NCBI GenBank assembly: GCA_049840835.1
Contig: JASGJG010000023.1
Coordinates: forward strand, 158,268 to 222,267
Length of the DNA: 64,000 bases
DNA from: JANLTX01 sp049840835
Lineage (GTDB): Bacteria; Armatimonadota; Armatimonadia; Armatimonadales; Armatimonadaceae
Reading direction: 5' to 3'
Shown: one piece after another, positions 8,819-16,849 of the stretch
Numbering within the stretch: the first letter of the stretch is position 1
Layout of the letters: every line of letters starts with the position of its first letter
The notes under the pieces: generated by a model
What the model was told of the DNA's origin: nothing
The model's database searches: none
Seen by the model: only the letters and a program-made list of their open reading frames with translations
Position numbers and translations under genes: made by a program

Positions 8819-9403
8819 ATGAACTATCCACTGGAACTTAAATTCAAGATATTGGCACTCGCTTCGGAAGCTACGGTGACAGATGCTACCGGGCAGGTAG
8901 TGATGTATGTAAAGCAGAAGGCGTTTAAGCTCAAGCAAGATATTCAAATTTTTTCCGATGCCACGCAAACCCGGCAGATCTACACCATAAAGGCGGATAA
9001 GGTCTTAGCGGTCAATGCGAACTATCACTTTACCGATGAAGAGGGAATGCCATTGGGGCGTATTCAGCGAGAGGGCATGAAGTCACTCTGGAAAGCCACC
9101 TACCATATCTTCGATGCAGACAGGCACGAGTTTACGATTTCGGAAGCGAATCCCTGGATAAAAGTAGCCGATGCGGCTCTACGAGAAATACCTGGAGTGG
9201 GTATGCTCACCGGATATCTCTTCAATCCTAGCTACAATGTCGCTCGCACTGATGGCACAATCGTACTTCAGTTAAAGAAAGCGCCCAGCTTTCTGGGGCG
9301 TTTCTTTCATATAGAAAAGCTAGGCGACATTGCCGGTGATGACGAAGAGCGCGCACTCCTCGGCCTGTTCATGCTAGATGTACTGGAGCGTGGGCGCGGG
9401 TAG
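8819..9403 (+). CDS. LURP-one-related (tubby-like fold) protein
   Basis: This 194-residue protein matches the LURP-one-related / DUF567 family: the N-terminal KFKILALASEATVTDATGQV strand pattern, a KQKAFKLKQDIQIFSD block, then DADRHEFTISE and an IPGVGMLTGYLFNPSY helix. The family adopts a tubby-like barrel around a central helix. Its bacterial function is not established; phospholipid binding or scramblase-like roles have been suggested for relatives. No signal peptide or membrane segment is seen. It is divergently transcribed from the PEP-CTERM propeller gene. Confidence 0.75.
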   Translation: MNYPLELKFKILALASEATVTDATGQVVMYVKQKAFKLKQDIQIFSDATQTRQIYTIKADKVLAVNANYHFTDEEGMPLGRIQREGMKSLWKATYHIFDADRHEFTISEANPWIKVADAALREIPGVGMLTGYLFNPSYNVARTDGTIVLQLKKAPSFLGRFFHIEKLGDIAGDDEERALLGLFMLDVLERGRG

Positions 9404-9409
9404 GGAAAT

Positions 9410-9509
9410 ACCTCTCCCAACCCCTCTCCTAAAGGAGAGGGGCTTTCGGAAGGGCCTCGATAGATAAGTTCCCCCTTCCCTTTAGGGGAGGGGGTTAGGG
9501 GGAGAGGTA
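9410..9509. repeat. Palindromic three-way-junction repeat
   Basis: Outer arms ACCTCTCC (from 9410) and GGAGAGGT (to about 9508) enclose two inner hairpins. The first is CCCCTCTCC / GGAGAGGGG (9421-9442, TAAA loop); the second is C-rich/G-rich around 9472-9495 with a TTTA loop. The fold resembles mobile intergenic palindromic elements (REP/MITE-like) and sits between two genes. Whether other copies exist cannot be seen here. Confidence 0.7.
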
Positions 9510-9523
9510 AACTAAAAATACTT

Positions 9524-10798
9524 ATGACTGTTCGGCTGGATTTTGGGCGCGAGGGGATGCATGTAGAGCTTCCCGAGGATCGCGTGAAGCATGTACTGGG
9601 GCTTATGCCCGCGCCGCCATTGGATGACCCGGATGGCACGATTCGGGCGGCACTGGAGAACCCTATTGGTACGCTGCCTCTGCGGGAGCTGGCGCAGGGG
9701 AAAAGTGATGCCTGCCTGGTTATCTGCGACATCACGCGACCCGTGCCCAATGAGGCCATTGTAAAAGCCATGTTGCCGGTGCTGGCCGAGAGTGGTATTC
9801 CGGCAACATCGGTCAAGATTCTGGTAGCCACGGGGACTCACCGACCGTCTACCGATGCCGAAAAACTGGCGATGCTTGGCGAAGAGGTGTTGAGCTCTGG
9901 CGTACAGGTCATCGATCACTACTGCGAAGACCCGGAGACGAACCGCTTTATCGGAGTCAGCCCATCTGGAATCGATGTGTACTTAGATACGCACTGGCTG
10001 GATGCAGACCTGAAGATCACTATCGGGCTGATAGAGCCGCACTTTATGGCGGGGTACTCCGGTGGGCGAAAGCTAGTCATGCCGGGTATCGCGTCCATGG
10101 CAACCATTCAAGCCTGGCACTCCCCGAAGTTCCTAGAGCATGACAATGCCGTGAACGGGGTTACCGTGGGCAACCCGGTTCACGAAGAGAACACAGCGAT
10201 TGCGAGCATGGCGCCTGCCGATCTCATATGTGATGTCACTATCGACGAGAAACGCCGGACGACCGGAGTGTTCTGCGGACACTGGATAGAGGCGTGGAAA
10301 GCGGGCTGTGAGTTCGTGGCGGGGCAGGTGCGACCGCCAATTCCGGATTATGTGGATATTGTGGTTACCAGCGGTGGCGGCTACCCGTTGGATGCTACGT
10401 TCTACCAGGTGGTCAAGGGCATCGTGGCAGCCTACCCAATCGCCCGGCCCGGTGGGACAGTGATTATCGCGGCGCAGCTCTCCGAGGGAGTGGGAAGCCA
10501 TCATTTTTCGGGCACTCTAGAGAGCTGCCAGATTCGACAGGCATTAGTGGCTGCCATGAGTGCACCAGGCTGGGTGCCGATTCCGGAGCAATGGCAGCCG
10601 GAAATGCTGGCCCGCGCCACCCGCGAGCGCCGGGTTATTGTGGTGATACCCGATGATGAGCCACGTGCTGCTATGGCCGCCTGCCATGTGGAAGTCGCCA
10701 GGAGTGTAGAAGAGGCCCTGGAGCGAGTCGGAGGCGACGGCACAATAGCCGTCACCCCGAAAGGCCCCTATGTCACTCCGTTTGTGGTCAATGGCTGA
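9524..10798 (+). CDS. larA: LarA-type nickel-pincer racemase
   Basis: This 424-residue protein belongs to the LarA/DUF2088 family of 2-hydroxyacid racemases and epimerases, which carry a nickel-pincer nucleotide cofactor covalently bound to a lysine. Visible family motifs are CDITRPVPN (about residue 67), LVATGTHRPS with the catalytic/cofactor His, IEPHFMAGYSGGRKLVMPG with the lysine expected to bind the cofactor, and a C-terminal half with SGGGYPLD and QVVKG. The usual length is about 420-430. The cofactor-synthesis genes larB, larC and larE are not in this window, so the true substrate is uncertain. A TAAACT hexamer lies 10 bases before the ATG, directly after the palindromic repeat. Confidence 0.9.
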   Translation: MTVRLDFGREGMHVELPEDRVKHVLGLMPAPPLDDPDGTIRAALENPIGTLPLRELAQGKSDACLVICDITRPVPNEAIVKAMLPVLAESGIPATSVKILVATGTHRPSTDAEKLAMLGEEVLSSGVQVIDHYCEDPETNRFIGVSPSGIDVYLDTHWLDADLKITIGLIEPHFMAGYSGGRKLVMPGIASMATIQAWHSPKFLEHDNAVNGVTVGNPVHEENTAIASMAPADLICDVTIDEKRRTTGVFCGHWIEAWKAGCEFVAGQVRPPIPDYVDIVVTSGGGYPLDATFYQVVKGIVAAYPIARPGGTVIIAAQLSEGVGSHHFSGTLESCQIRQALVAAMSAPGWVPIPEQWQPEMLARATRERRVIVVIPDDEPRAAMAACHVEVARSVEEALERVGGDGTIAVTPKGPYVTPFVVNG

Positions 10799-10802
10799 CT
10801 GC

Positions 10803-11639
10803 TTACTGACTCAAGAAATTAAGGAGCGCTTTGTTGAACTCGGCGGCGTGCGTGAAGTTCAACCCATGCGGCCCGCCGGAGATAAGCGCCAACTGACTGC
10901 CGGTAATGCTCTCATGAGCGCGCTTACCGCTGACTTCGAACGGAACGATATGGTCTGCGTCTCCATGGATTATCAGCGTCGGTAGCTCCATTTTTGTAAG
11001 GTCTTCGCGGAAGTCCGTGAGACCGAACGCGGAGATACAGTCCAACGTACCTTTGGCGGAGGCGAACGCGGCGATATCGATGTTGTACTCGCGAAACGGC
11101 TCGCTGATCGGGCTGGTCAGCGTCCCTAGATTGAAGAAGTTTTTCGTGAACTCATCGAGAAATGCGAGCCGGTCTTGCTTCACACCGTCCTGGAACTGCT
11201 TGATTGTCGCATCATCCAGCCCGCCCTCCGGGTTATCAGGTGACTTATAGAGATAGGGCGGGACCGCTGCGGCAAGGACCGCTTTGCTCACCCGGTCGAT
11301 GCCGTAGGTAGAGATGTAGCGAACCACTTCTCCACCGCCCATAGAGAAACCAACCAGGGTAACATCGCGCAGAGACAGCTCTTCCAGAAGCGTGTGGAGG
11401 TCTGCGGCAAAGGTGTCATAGTCATAGCCGCTCCAGGGCTGCGACGACCACCCGAAGCCACGGCGATCATAGGTAATCACCCGGTATCCAGCATCAACTA
11501 GCGGGGCTATCTGCGCTTCCCAGGAGCGCCCACTCAGAGGCCAGCCATGAATCAGTACTATGGGTTTTCCTGAGCCCTGATCTTCGTAGTAGAGCTCGAT
11601 AGGTGCTCCGTTTTCGGTACCAACAAGAATTTTAGCCAT
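10803..11639 (-). CDS. Alpha/beta hydrolase, chloroperoxidase/esterase type
   Basis: This 278-residue cytoplasmic alpha/beta-hydrolase shows the oxyanion motif IVLIHGWPLSGRSW (about residues 27-40), the RRGFGWS loop, and nucleophile elbow VGFSMGGGE with Ser99. The acid is in HGDADHIVPF and the catalytic His in GGPHGLNFTH. This pattern is that of the non-heme (cofactor-free) chloroperoxidase / aryl esterase subfamily. True in vivo substrates of such enzymes are usually unknown. A Shine-Dalgarno GGGAGGAAAT precedes the ATG. It converges with larA with 4 bases between stops. Confidence 0.9.
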   Translation of the reverse strand: MAKILVGTENGAPIELYYEDQGSGKPIVLIHGWPLSGRSWEAQIAPLVDAGYRVITYDRRGFGWSSQPWSGYDYDTFAADLHTLLEELSLRDVTLVGFSMGGGEVVRYISTYGIDRVSKAVLAAAVPPYLYKSPDNPEGGLDDATIKQFQDGVKQDRLAFLDEFTKNFFNLGTLTSPISEPFREYNIDIAAFASAKGTLDCISAFGLTDFREDLTKMELPTLIIHGDADHIVPFEVSGKRAHESITGSQLALISGGPHGLNFTHAAEFNKALLNFLSQ

Positions 11640-11752
11640 ACGATTTCCTCCCTTTTTCTGGCTTTGAAAACTAATAGCAACCAGGGAAGCTCTGGTTCCT
11701 TATGTCTTAGAGCCCACGGCAAAATACAGGGAACGGCAGCAGGGCGGTTTGT

Positions 11753-11758
11753 TATAAT
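11753..11758 (+). promoter_or_regulatory. -10 element (TATAAT) of the M48 peptidase gene
   Basis: A consensus TATAAT ends six bases before the ATG at 11765, so transcription should begin at or very near the start codon. Confidence 0.6.
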
Positions 11759-11764
11759 GGCAGC

Positions 11765-12577
11765 ATGAGAAGCAGCCCGCGATTGATCATTGCATTGGTG
11801 ATTGTCGCCTTCAGCCTGATTAGCTACTACAGCCGTTCGACGACGAACCCGGTGACCGGAGAGAAGCAGCACGTAGGTGATATCCGCCCGGAGCAAGAAA
11901 TCGTCCTGGGGCTACAAGCGGCTCCACAGATGGCCGCCGAGTATGGCGGTGAGAGCCAGGATTCTCAGGCTCGCGCTCTGGTAGAGCAAGTAGGGCAGCG
12001 CGTGCTGCAAAAATCGTCGGCGGGGAAGAGTCCGTATCAATACACGTTCCACGCGCTCGCGGACCCGAAGACTATCAATGCGTTCGCACTCCCAGGCGGG
12101 CAGGTCTTCATTACCATGGGCCTGTTGCGCAAGCTCCGCACGGAAGGGGAGCTAGCGGGTGTTCTGGGCCATGAAGTAGGGCACGTGGTAGCCCGCCATG
12201 GTGCGGAGCAGATGGCCAAGCAGCAGCTCGCTCAGGGACTCAGCGGCGCCGCGGTGTTGGCAAGCGTGGACCCGAACAACCCGAATTCTATGCGTAGCGC
12301 ACAGATGATCCAGCTAGTCACCGGACTTATTCAAATGAAGTTCGGGCGCAATGATGAGCTGGAAGCGGATCATCTGGGTGTTAAGTTCATGAGCGAGGCA
12401 GGCTACGACCCCCGCGCCATGCTCGGTGTCATGGAAGTGCTGAAGTCCGCCGCTGGCGGTGGGCGCCAGCCGGAGTTTTTCTCTACTCACCCCAACCCGG
12501 AGAACCGTAGCGGCAAGATTCAGGCTGCCATAAAAGAGCTTTATCCCTCTGGCGTACCCTCCGGCATGACGGAATAA
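11765..12577 (+). CDS. M48-family metallopeptidase
   Basis: This 270-residue protein has one N-terminal membrane or signal segment (about residues 7-20, LIIALVIVAFSLISYY) and then a gluzincin peptidase domain of the M48B/BepA-Loi type. The zinc motif HEVGH is at 136-140 (VLGHEVGHVVARHG), and the third ligand is the Glu in NDELEADHLGVKFM. NAFALPGGQVFITMGL is the typical preceding block. Such enzymes act in envelope protein quality control. There is no TPR domain, so it is the short form. It is followed 3 bases later by nurA in the same direction, and its promoter appears leaderless. Confidence 0.92.
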   Translation: MRSSPRLIIALVIVAFSLISYYSRSTTNPVTGEKQHVGDIRPEQEIVLGLQAAPQMAAEYGGESQDSQARALVEQVGQRVLQKSSAGKSPYQYTFHALADPKTINAFALPGGQVFITMGLLRKLRTEGELAGVLGHEVGHVVARHGAEQMAKQQLAQGLSGAAVLASVDPNNPNSMRSAQMIQLVTGLIQMKFGRNDELEADHLGVKFMSEAGYDPRAMLGVMEVLKSAAGGGRQPEFFSTHPNPENRSGKIQAAIKELYPSGVPSGMTE

Positions 12578-12580
12578 AGA

Positions 12581-13696
12581 GTGCTCGATCTTAGCGATTT
12601 AACCTCTCAAGTAGCGACTACTATGGGGCGCTGGGAGGCACGCGAGGCTCGGCGTGTGGCCGCCTGTGATGCGCTGCTGGCTCTGGCGGCGCAGCCAACG
12701 GACCCGGCTCTACGGCAGAGAAAAGCCGGATTTCTGGCGGCGCATCCGGAAGATAACGGTCCAGTAGCGACTACCTATCCCGCTCCGGAAACCCTGGAAA
12801 AGTATATTGTTGTCGCTACCGATGGCTCGCAGGTTGTGCCTGACCGCCACGATGGTTTCGAGGGCATCGGGCTAATTCACACCGGGCGAGTTCGCATTGT
12901 CTATGGTACTGGTGAGCGCGCCCGGCTAGATGCCATTGCGGAAGTCTTCTTCGATGACGATGATGACGACACCGAGCCGGGAAGCGCCGGGCGGCTGGCA
13001 CTGCGCCGAATGGCGGCTGAGTTTGAGATTCTGGCCGAGCTCGCAGAAGAGGCGCGCCAATCTGCCCTACCCGCCATCGCTCTCACCGATGGTTCGCTGA
13101 TTGCCTGGATGCTGAGTGACCGTGGGCGTGAGGACCAGGCAGACCCGCATCAGCGTGCTACCCGTGAGGTGCTACTTGCTAGCCTAGAGCGCTGCCGCCA
13201 GGCTGGCGTGCCTATAGTGGGGTATGTTTCTGGTCCCGGCTCGCGCGATGTAGTCAACGGCCTGCGTCTGGTAGATAACTCTCCCGATGTCGGCCTGACC
13301 GATGCCCGCCTGTTTGCCCGGTTACTGAAGCCAGGTGAGCGCAGCCCGCTGTGCTCAGCCAAGGGCCGTGTGGATGGCTATCCCCATATTCTAAAAGAAT
13401 ACGCCGAGCATTGGGTAGGGTTCTTCTATCTGAATGTAGGGGCAGAGCTAGCCCGAATCGAGCTGCCTTTATGGGCTGCCGAAAGTCACTTGGAAACTAT
13501 CCATGCTCTGTGCCTGGACCAGGCGCGCAAAGGCCGAGGCTACCCTGTGGCTCTTGCCGAAGCCCATGAGCGCGCTGTGGTTCGTGGGCCAGATAGGGAA
13601 GCGTTTCTGCGGCTGCTCACCCGAAACGCCGTGAAGACCGGCATTGCGTCTACCCTTACCCGCAAAGCCCTTGCCAAGCGCGCCCGCACTGTGTGA
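12581..13696 (+). CDS. nurA: NurA-domain nuclease
   Basis: This 371-residue protein with a GTG start is related to NurA, a manganese-dependent 5'-3' nuclease that works with the HerA translocase in double-strand-break end resection in archaea and some bacteria. The active-site Asp is visible in VVATDGSQVVPDRHD (Asp81), and a second acidic site is in IALTDGSLIAWML. YLNVGAELARIELP near the C-terminus fits the final strand of the family. An unusual run of Asp residues (FFDDDDDDTE) interrupts the domain at about residue 125. No herA gene is in this window. It sits 3 bases after the M48 gene and is probably co-transcribed. Confidence 0.8.
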   Translation: MLDLSDLTSQVATTMGRWEAREARRVAACDALLALAAQPTDPALRQRKAGFLAAHPEDNGPVATTYPAPETLEKYIVVATDGSQVVPDRHDGFEGIGLIHTGRVRIVYGTGERARLDAIAEVFFDDDDDDTEPGSAGRLALRRMAAEFEILAELAEEARQSALPAIALTDGSLIAWMLSDRGREDQADPHQRATREVLLASLERCRQAGVPIVGYVSGPGSRDVVNGLRLVDNSPDVGLTDARLFARLLKPGERSPLCSAKGRVDGYPHILKEYAEHWVGFFYLNVGAELARIELPLWAAESHLETIHALCLDQARKGRGYPVALAEAHERAVVRGPDREAFLRLLTRNAVKTGIASTLTRKALAKRARTV

Positions 13697-13704
13697 GCTA
13701 GGGA

Positions 13705-14808
13705 CTACTTGAAGATGCCGGGTGGTATGGTAAAGCCCAGCTTTTCTAGTGCAGGCTTCAGGCCCAGCCCTGTGCCGGAAGGATCGTACCCGGTGCCTTG
13801 CCAGAGTATCTTGCCTTCTGGCGAGACAAGATAGTTGGTAGGGTAGCTGCTCACTCCATACTGATCAAAGGTATCCGGCTTGCCCATTACTATCGGGAAG
13901 GTCAGGTCGTTTTTGGAAATATACTTCTTGAGCAGGTCCGCAGAGTCATTGTTGTCCACGGCAAGAAGCTCGAATCCCTGTGGCTTCAGCGCCCGGTAGA
14001 GTTTTTCAAACACCGGCATCTCTTCCTGGCACGGTCCGCAGTTGTAGTACCAGAAGTTCACCAGCACAGCGCGCTTCCCGGCACTCAATCCGGCCAGGGA
14101 GAGTGTCTTGCCATAAGGTGTGGGGAGTAGTAGCTCCGGTGTGTTGGCACCGATAGCTAGCTTTTTATCGGAGCGACTGCCGGGGAGAATGAATGGCTTG
14201 GCGCCGGGGTCTGGGCGGAAGACAAACAGCTTGGAGTCCAATCTAGGATTCAACCGAATGCGTGTGAGCTGGCTGTCTATGGTCTGTGGCTTACCTACAC
14301 TGAGCGCCATAACCACACGCCGAACCAGGCGATCCGGCCCGATAAAGAAGCGCTCGGTCATTTTTCCGGCAAACTGAGAGCGCTCTATGACATCGCAGTT
14401 CGCCCCAGAGAAGCGCTCCTGCCCGATGTATTTATAAACAGCCTCCTTTGGTCCCGGCCACAAATCGGCGGGTCGAAAAAACGAGTAGGCGGCATGTAGT
14501 GGGAGATTGACCGCGTTTTTACCGTCTGGCTCGGCGGGGTTTTCCATGTACTGGTTCTCGCCTGGGAACTGCCGCCAGGTGCGCAGGCCGTCGCATACAT
14601 AGACCTTGCCCACACCGCCGGTTAGCTCCACTCGAGAGAGATTGGGGCGCTCCAACCAGACTCGGCCTTTTCCCTCGATTTTCTGAACGCCATCAGGAAG
14701 GGGCATCTCTATATGAAGCTGAGCGTCTGCCTGTAGCGATTTCAGGCTGCTCACTCGCTTAATCGTCTCTTCTAAGATTCGGGCGGAGGCATCATCGAAG
14801 CGTTTCAT
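13705..14808 (-). CDS. LolA/DUF2092-like domain fused to TlpA-type thioredoxin
   Basis: This 367-residue protein has two halves. Residues about 1-210 resemble the LolA / outer-membrane lipoprotein-sorting-like fold (EGKGRVWLERPNLSRVEL, then CDGLRTWRQFPGENQY and GPDRLVRRVV). Residues about 220-367 are a TlpA/AhpC-type redoxin with KRAVLVNFWYYNCGPCQEEM, whose CGPC is the redox-active pair, and a cis-Pro segment in GVSSYPTNYLVSPEG. An in-frame stop lies directly upstream of the ATG, so no signal peptide can be added; that is odd because both domains normally act outside the cytoplasm. It converges with nurA. Confidence 0.8.
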   Translation of the reverse strand: MKRFDDASARILEETIKRVSSLKSLQADAQLHIEMPLPDGVQKIEGKGRVWLERPNLSRVELTGGVGKVYVCDGLRTWRQFPGENQYMENPAEPDGKNAVNLPLHAAYSFFRPADLWPGPKEAVYKYIGQERFSGANCDVIERSQFAGKMTERFFIGPDRLVRRVVMALSVGKPQTIDSQLTRIRLNPRLDSKLFVFRPDPGAKPFILPGSRSDKKLAIGANTPELLLPTPYGKTLSLAGLSAGKRAVLVNFWYYNCGPCQEEMPVFEKLYRALKPQGFELLAVDNNDSADLLKKYISKNDLTFPIVMGKPDTFDQYGVSSYPTNYLVSPEGKILWQGTGYDPSGTGLGLKPALEKLGFTIPPGIFK

Positions 14809-14841
14809 GCGTCAGAGACGAGCGATTCGTCCCAATCCACG

Positions 14842-15555
14842 ATGTCGAGATCACCAGCACGGTTTGACACTCCAGGCTTCCGGGAATACTGGATGGGTTG
14901 GAGTGAAAAGAACATGGGACTCTCTATAAACGTGGGAATGCTAGCAAACTGGCTGAATAGCAAGTATGCCGATGAAGAGGGCATAGAGTGGATGCGTAAG
15001 CAGCTTGTCCGAATCAATCGAGCACTGGTTGAGGCAGGATTGCCGGAGCATCACGAGCCAGAGAGCCTTCCCGAATGGCGAGGCCGCGCGCGACTGACCT
15101 CGTTTTCCTATTCCAGTATCCACTATCTGCGGCGCGCCGTGGCGTATGCTCGGCATGATCCACAGGGATTTAAACCACTGCCGGAAGGAAAGAGTCCGAA
15201 TAAAGACCCTTTAATCGATGATGAGTTGAGTGTTTACATAGACTCGCACTTTATCTGTCACTCCGATTCGGAAGGGTTCTATGTCCCTATCGACTTTGCG
15301 GAGATTATCTACGAGGATGTACTACCCGGCGTGATGCTCGGCTCCAGCCAGCGAGCGCTAGCGGAGGTCAATCTCGCAGCTCCGCTACTTGGCATCACAC
15401 TAACCGATGGGAAACTTTCCGACGAGGAATCGAGCAAAATAGCCCAGGATTCGGAACATGAAAAGCCCCTCTGGATAGAGCGGCAGGTCTGGCTGACCAT
15501 GCATGAAGCCTTTCGCCGCAGTATCGAGCAGGGATGCCTCGTGGTGTTTACATAG
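14842..15555 (+). CDS. Hypothetical protein
   Basis: This 237-residue soluble protein is not one I recognise. It begins MSRSPARFDTPGFREYWMGW and has a conserved-looking core LTSFSYSSIHYLRRAVAYAR, then DDELSVYIDSHFICHSDSEG and YVPIDFAEIIYEDVLPGVMLGS. The FYVPIDFxEII and LGSS pattern suggests a small enzyme-like or immunity-like fold, but nothing is diagnostic. It is divergent from the thioredoxin-fusion gene (34 bases apart) and its last bases run up to the DUF3592 gene. Codon use matches the neighbours, so it is probably a real resident gene. Confidence 0.6.
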   Translation: MSRSPARFDTPGFREYWMGWSEKNMGLSINVGMLANWLNSKYADEEGIEWMRKQLVRINRALVEAGLPEHHEPESLPEWRGRARLTSFSYSSIHYLRRAVAYARHDPQGFKPLPEGKSPNKDPLIDDELSVYIDSHFICHSDSEGFYVPIDFAEIIYEDVLPGVMLGSSQRALAEVNLAAPLLGITLTDGKLSDEESSKIAQDSEHEKPLWIERQVWLTMHEAFRRSIEQGCLVVFT

Positions 15556-15599
15556 CGGCGCCTCTGGGTATAGTTTTCCTTGAGGAGGACAAACAGGGC

Positions 15600-16037
15600 A
15601 TGCCTAAAGAGCTTATTCCGGGCATTATTGGTCTCGGGGCGGGAATCTTCGGGATAGTAATCGCTATCGTCTCAGTGATGTTCACCTTTCTTCTTATAGG
15701 TGGATTGGTCTTCTGGGTTATCCAGCGAAAGAACCAGGCGGATGCGATACGCGCCGCTGCCCAATCCTGGCCCGGTACCTTAGGTGTGATTACCTATTCC
15801 CAGGTCCAAGTGCACAGCAGTGGTGAGTCCACTTCTGTTAACCCTGTGATTCGCTACAGCTACACCATTGGTGATCAGACCTATCAGGGAGACTGTATCC
15901 GCGCGGGAGATAAGAAGATGCGCACTCAGCGTGGTGGATCGGAGCCCTACAATACCGTGGAGCGCTATCCGGTCGGCAGTGAGATAACTGTGTACTATGA
16001 CCCTGCGAACCCTACAAACTGCGCCCTGGAGCGATAG
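15600..16037 (+). CDS. DUF3592 membrane protein
   Basis: This 145-residue protein begins at MPKELIPGIIGLGAGIFGIV. I prefer this ATG to one 66 bases upstream because GAGGAGG precedes it, although spacing is slightly long. An N-terminal hydrophobic stretch (about residues 6-40, one or two membrane segments) is followed by the DUF3592 domain: GTLGVITYSQV, RYSYTIGDQTYQGDCI and a C-terminal YPVGSEITVYYDPANPTNCAL. The family has a beta-barrel-like domain of unknown function and is usually anchored in the membrane. A bidirectional terminator follows. Confidence 0.85.
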   Translation: MPKELIPGIIGLGAGIFGIVIAIVSVMFTFLLIGGLVFWVIQRKNQADAIRAAAQSWPGTLGVITYSQVQVHSSGESTSVNPVIRYSYTIGDQTYQGDCIRAGDKKMRTQRGGSEPYNTVERYPVGSEITVYYDPANPTNCALER

Positions 16038-16042
16038 TCTGC

Positions 16043-16083
16043 AAAAAACCAGCCTCCTGCGAGATTCAGGAGGCTGGTTTTTA
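16043..16083. terminator. Bidirectional intrinsic terminator
   Basis: A perfect stem CCAGCCTCCTG / CAGGAGGCTGG is flanked by an A run on the left and a T run on the right, so it can stop transcription from the DUF3592 gene and from the convergent Lys-rich repeat gene. Confidence 0.9.
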
Positions 16084-16105
16084 TCGGAGGATAAAATCTG
16101 TGGAC

Positions 16106-16480
16106 TTACTTGATGCCCAATGTCTTGCCTAAGAAGCGCTCTGCCTTATCTGCGTTCTTGCCGACCGACTTGCTAGCTTTGCGGACATCCTTACCTGTAG
16201 CGCGCTCCGCTTTATCGGCATCTTTACCTACAGACTTGGTGGCTTTACGAACATCTTTGCTAGTGGCTCGCTCCGTCTTATCCGCATCTTTACCTATCGT
16301 CTTTCCTACAGCGCGGCTATCTTTTCCTACAGTGCGCACCGTGCGTTTTGTACCATTATCTACCGTTGTAACAATATGCTTTGTGCTAACTCCTTTAACT
16401 CCCTGTGCATTTGCCATTAAAGGAAGGAGAGACATGGCTGCAAAAGTGGTTGCTGCAATAGCGTTAACGATTCGATTCAT
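16106..16480 (-). CDS. Secreted Lys-rich 22-residue-repeat protein
   Basis: This 124-residue protein begins MNRIVNAIAATTFAAMSLLP with a signal peptide ending in ANA. The mature part is made of three imperfect 22-residue repeats of the form SVGKDADKAERATGKDVRKA, rich in Lys, Asp, Ala and Arg and without aromatic residues. It is predicted to be helical and highly charged. Low-complexity basic exported proteins like this can be matrix, DNA-binding or histone-like, but nothing here decides. I chose this start over a longer frame to 16645 because the signal peptide begins exactly here. Confidence 0.7.
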   Translation of the reverse strand: MNRIVNAIAATTFAAMSLLPLMANAQGVKGVSTKHIVTTVDNGTKRTVRTVGKDSRAVGKTIGKDADKTERATSKDVRKATKSVGKDADKAERATGKDVRKASKSVGKNADKAERFLGKTLGIK

Positions 16481-16727
16481 TGTAATTTTCCAAACTTTCT
16501 TTTGTATTAGCACTGTTTGTTTGTCTTTAGTGCGTCTTCTGGGGTAAATGCGTTTGAAATAAAGACATCGTTCCCGGAATCCAGAATATTTTTCCAAACA
16601 GTTGGTAGGTGCCTGCAGGAGATGCTTCCAGAAGAGAATGCTCAAAATAGCTAAGGTAGCAAGGTGGTGTGGGGTAAATGCAAGTTATTGCTAATACTAT
16701 TTAGTGTAAAAATACATTTATAGTATT

Positions 16728-16849
16728 TTGATATTGATTTACAATATAAGCTATAATAGAGAATGCCTCTGGGATGGAGGCCATGACAGTGCTGTCACGC
16801 GAAACGATTCGCGACTTTGTGTGCACACTCTATAAGGATGATCTTAGAA
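16728..16849 (+). promoter_or_regulatory. Promoter and structured 5' leader of the pilin gene
   Basis: TTGATA (16728-16733) and TATAAT (16752-16757) are 18 bases apart, a near-consensus sigma-70 promoter. The leader then holds three back-to-back perfect hairpins: GCCTC/GAGGC (16765-16781), TGACAG/CTGTCA (16784-16797) and CGCGAA/TTCGCG (16798-16813), then the palindrome GTGTGCACAC (16819-16828). AAGGATGAT lies before the ATG at 16850. Upstream, from 16481, the sequence is AT-rich and without genes, with an AATACTA/TAGTATT dyad around 16693-16725. Confidence 0.6.
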
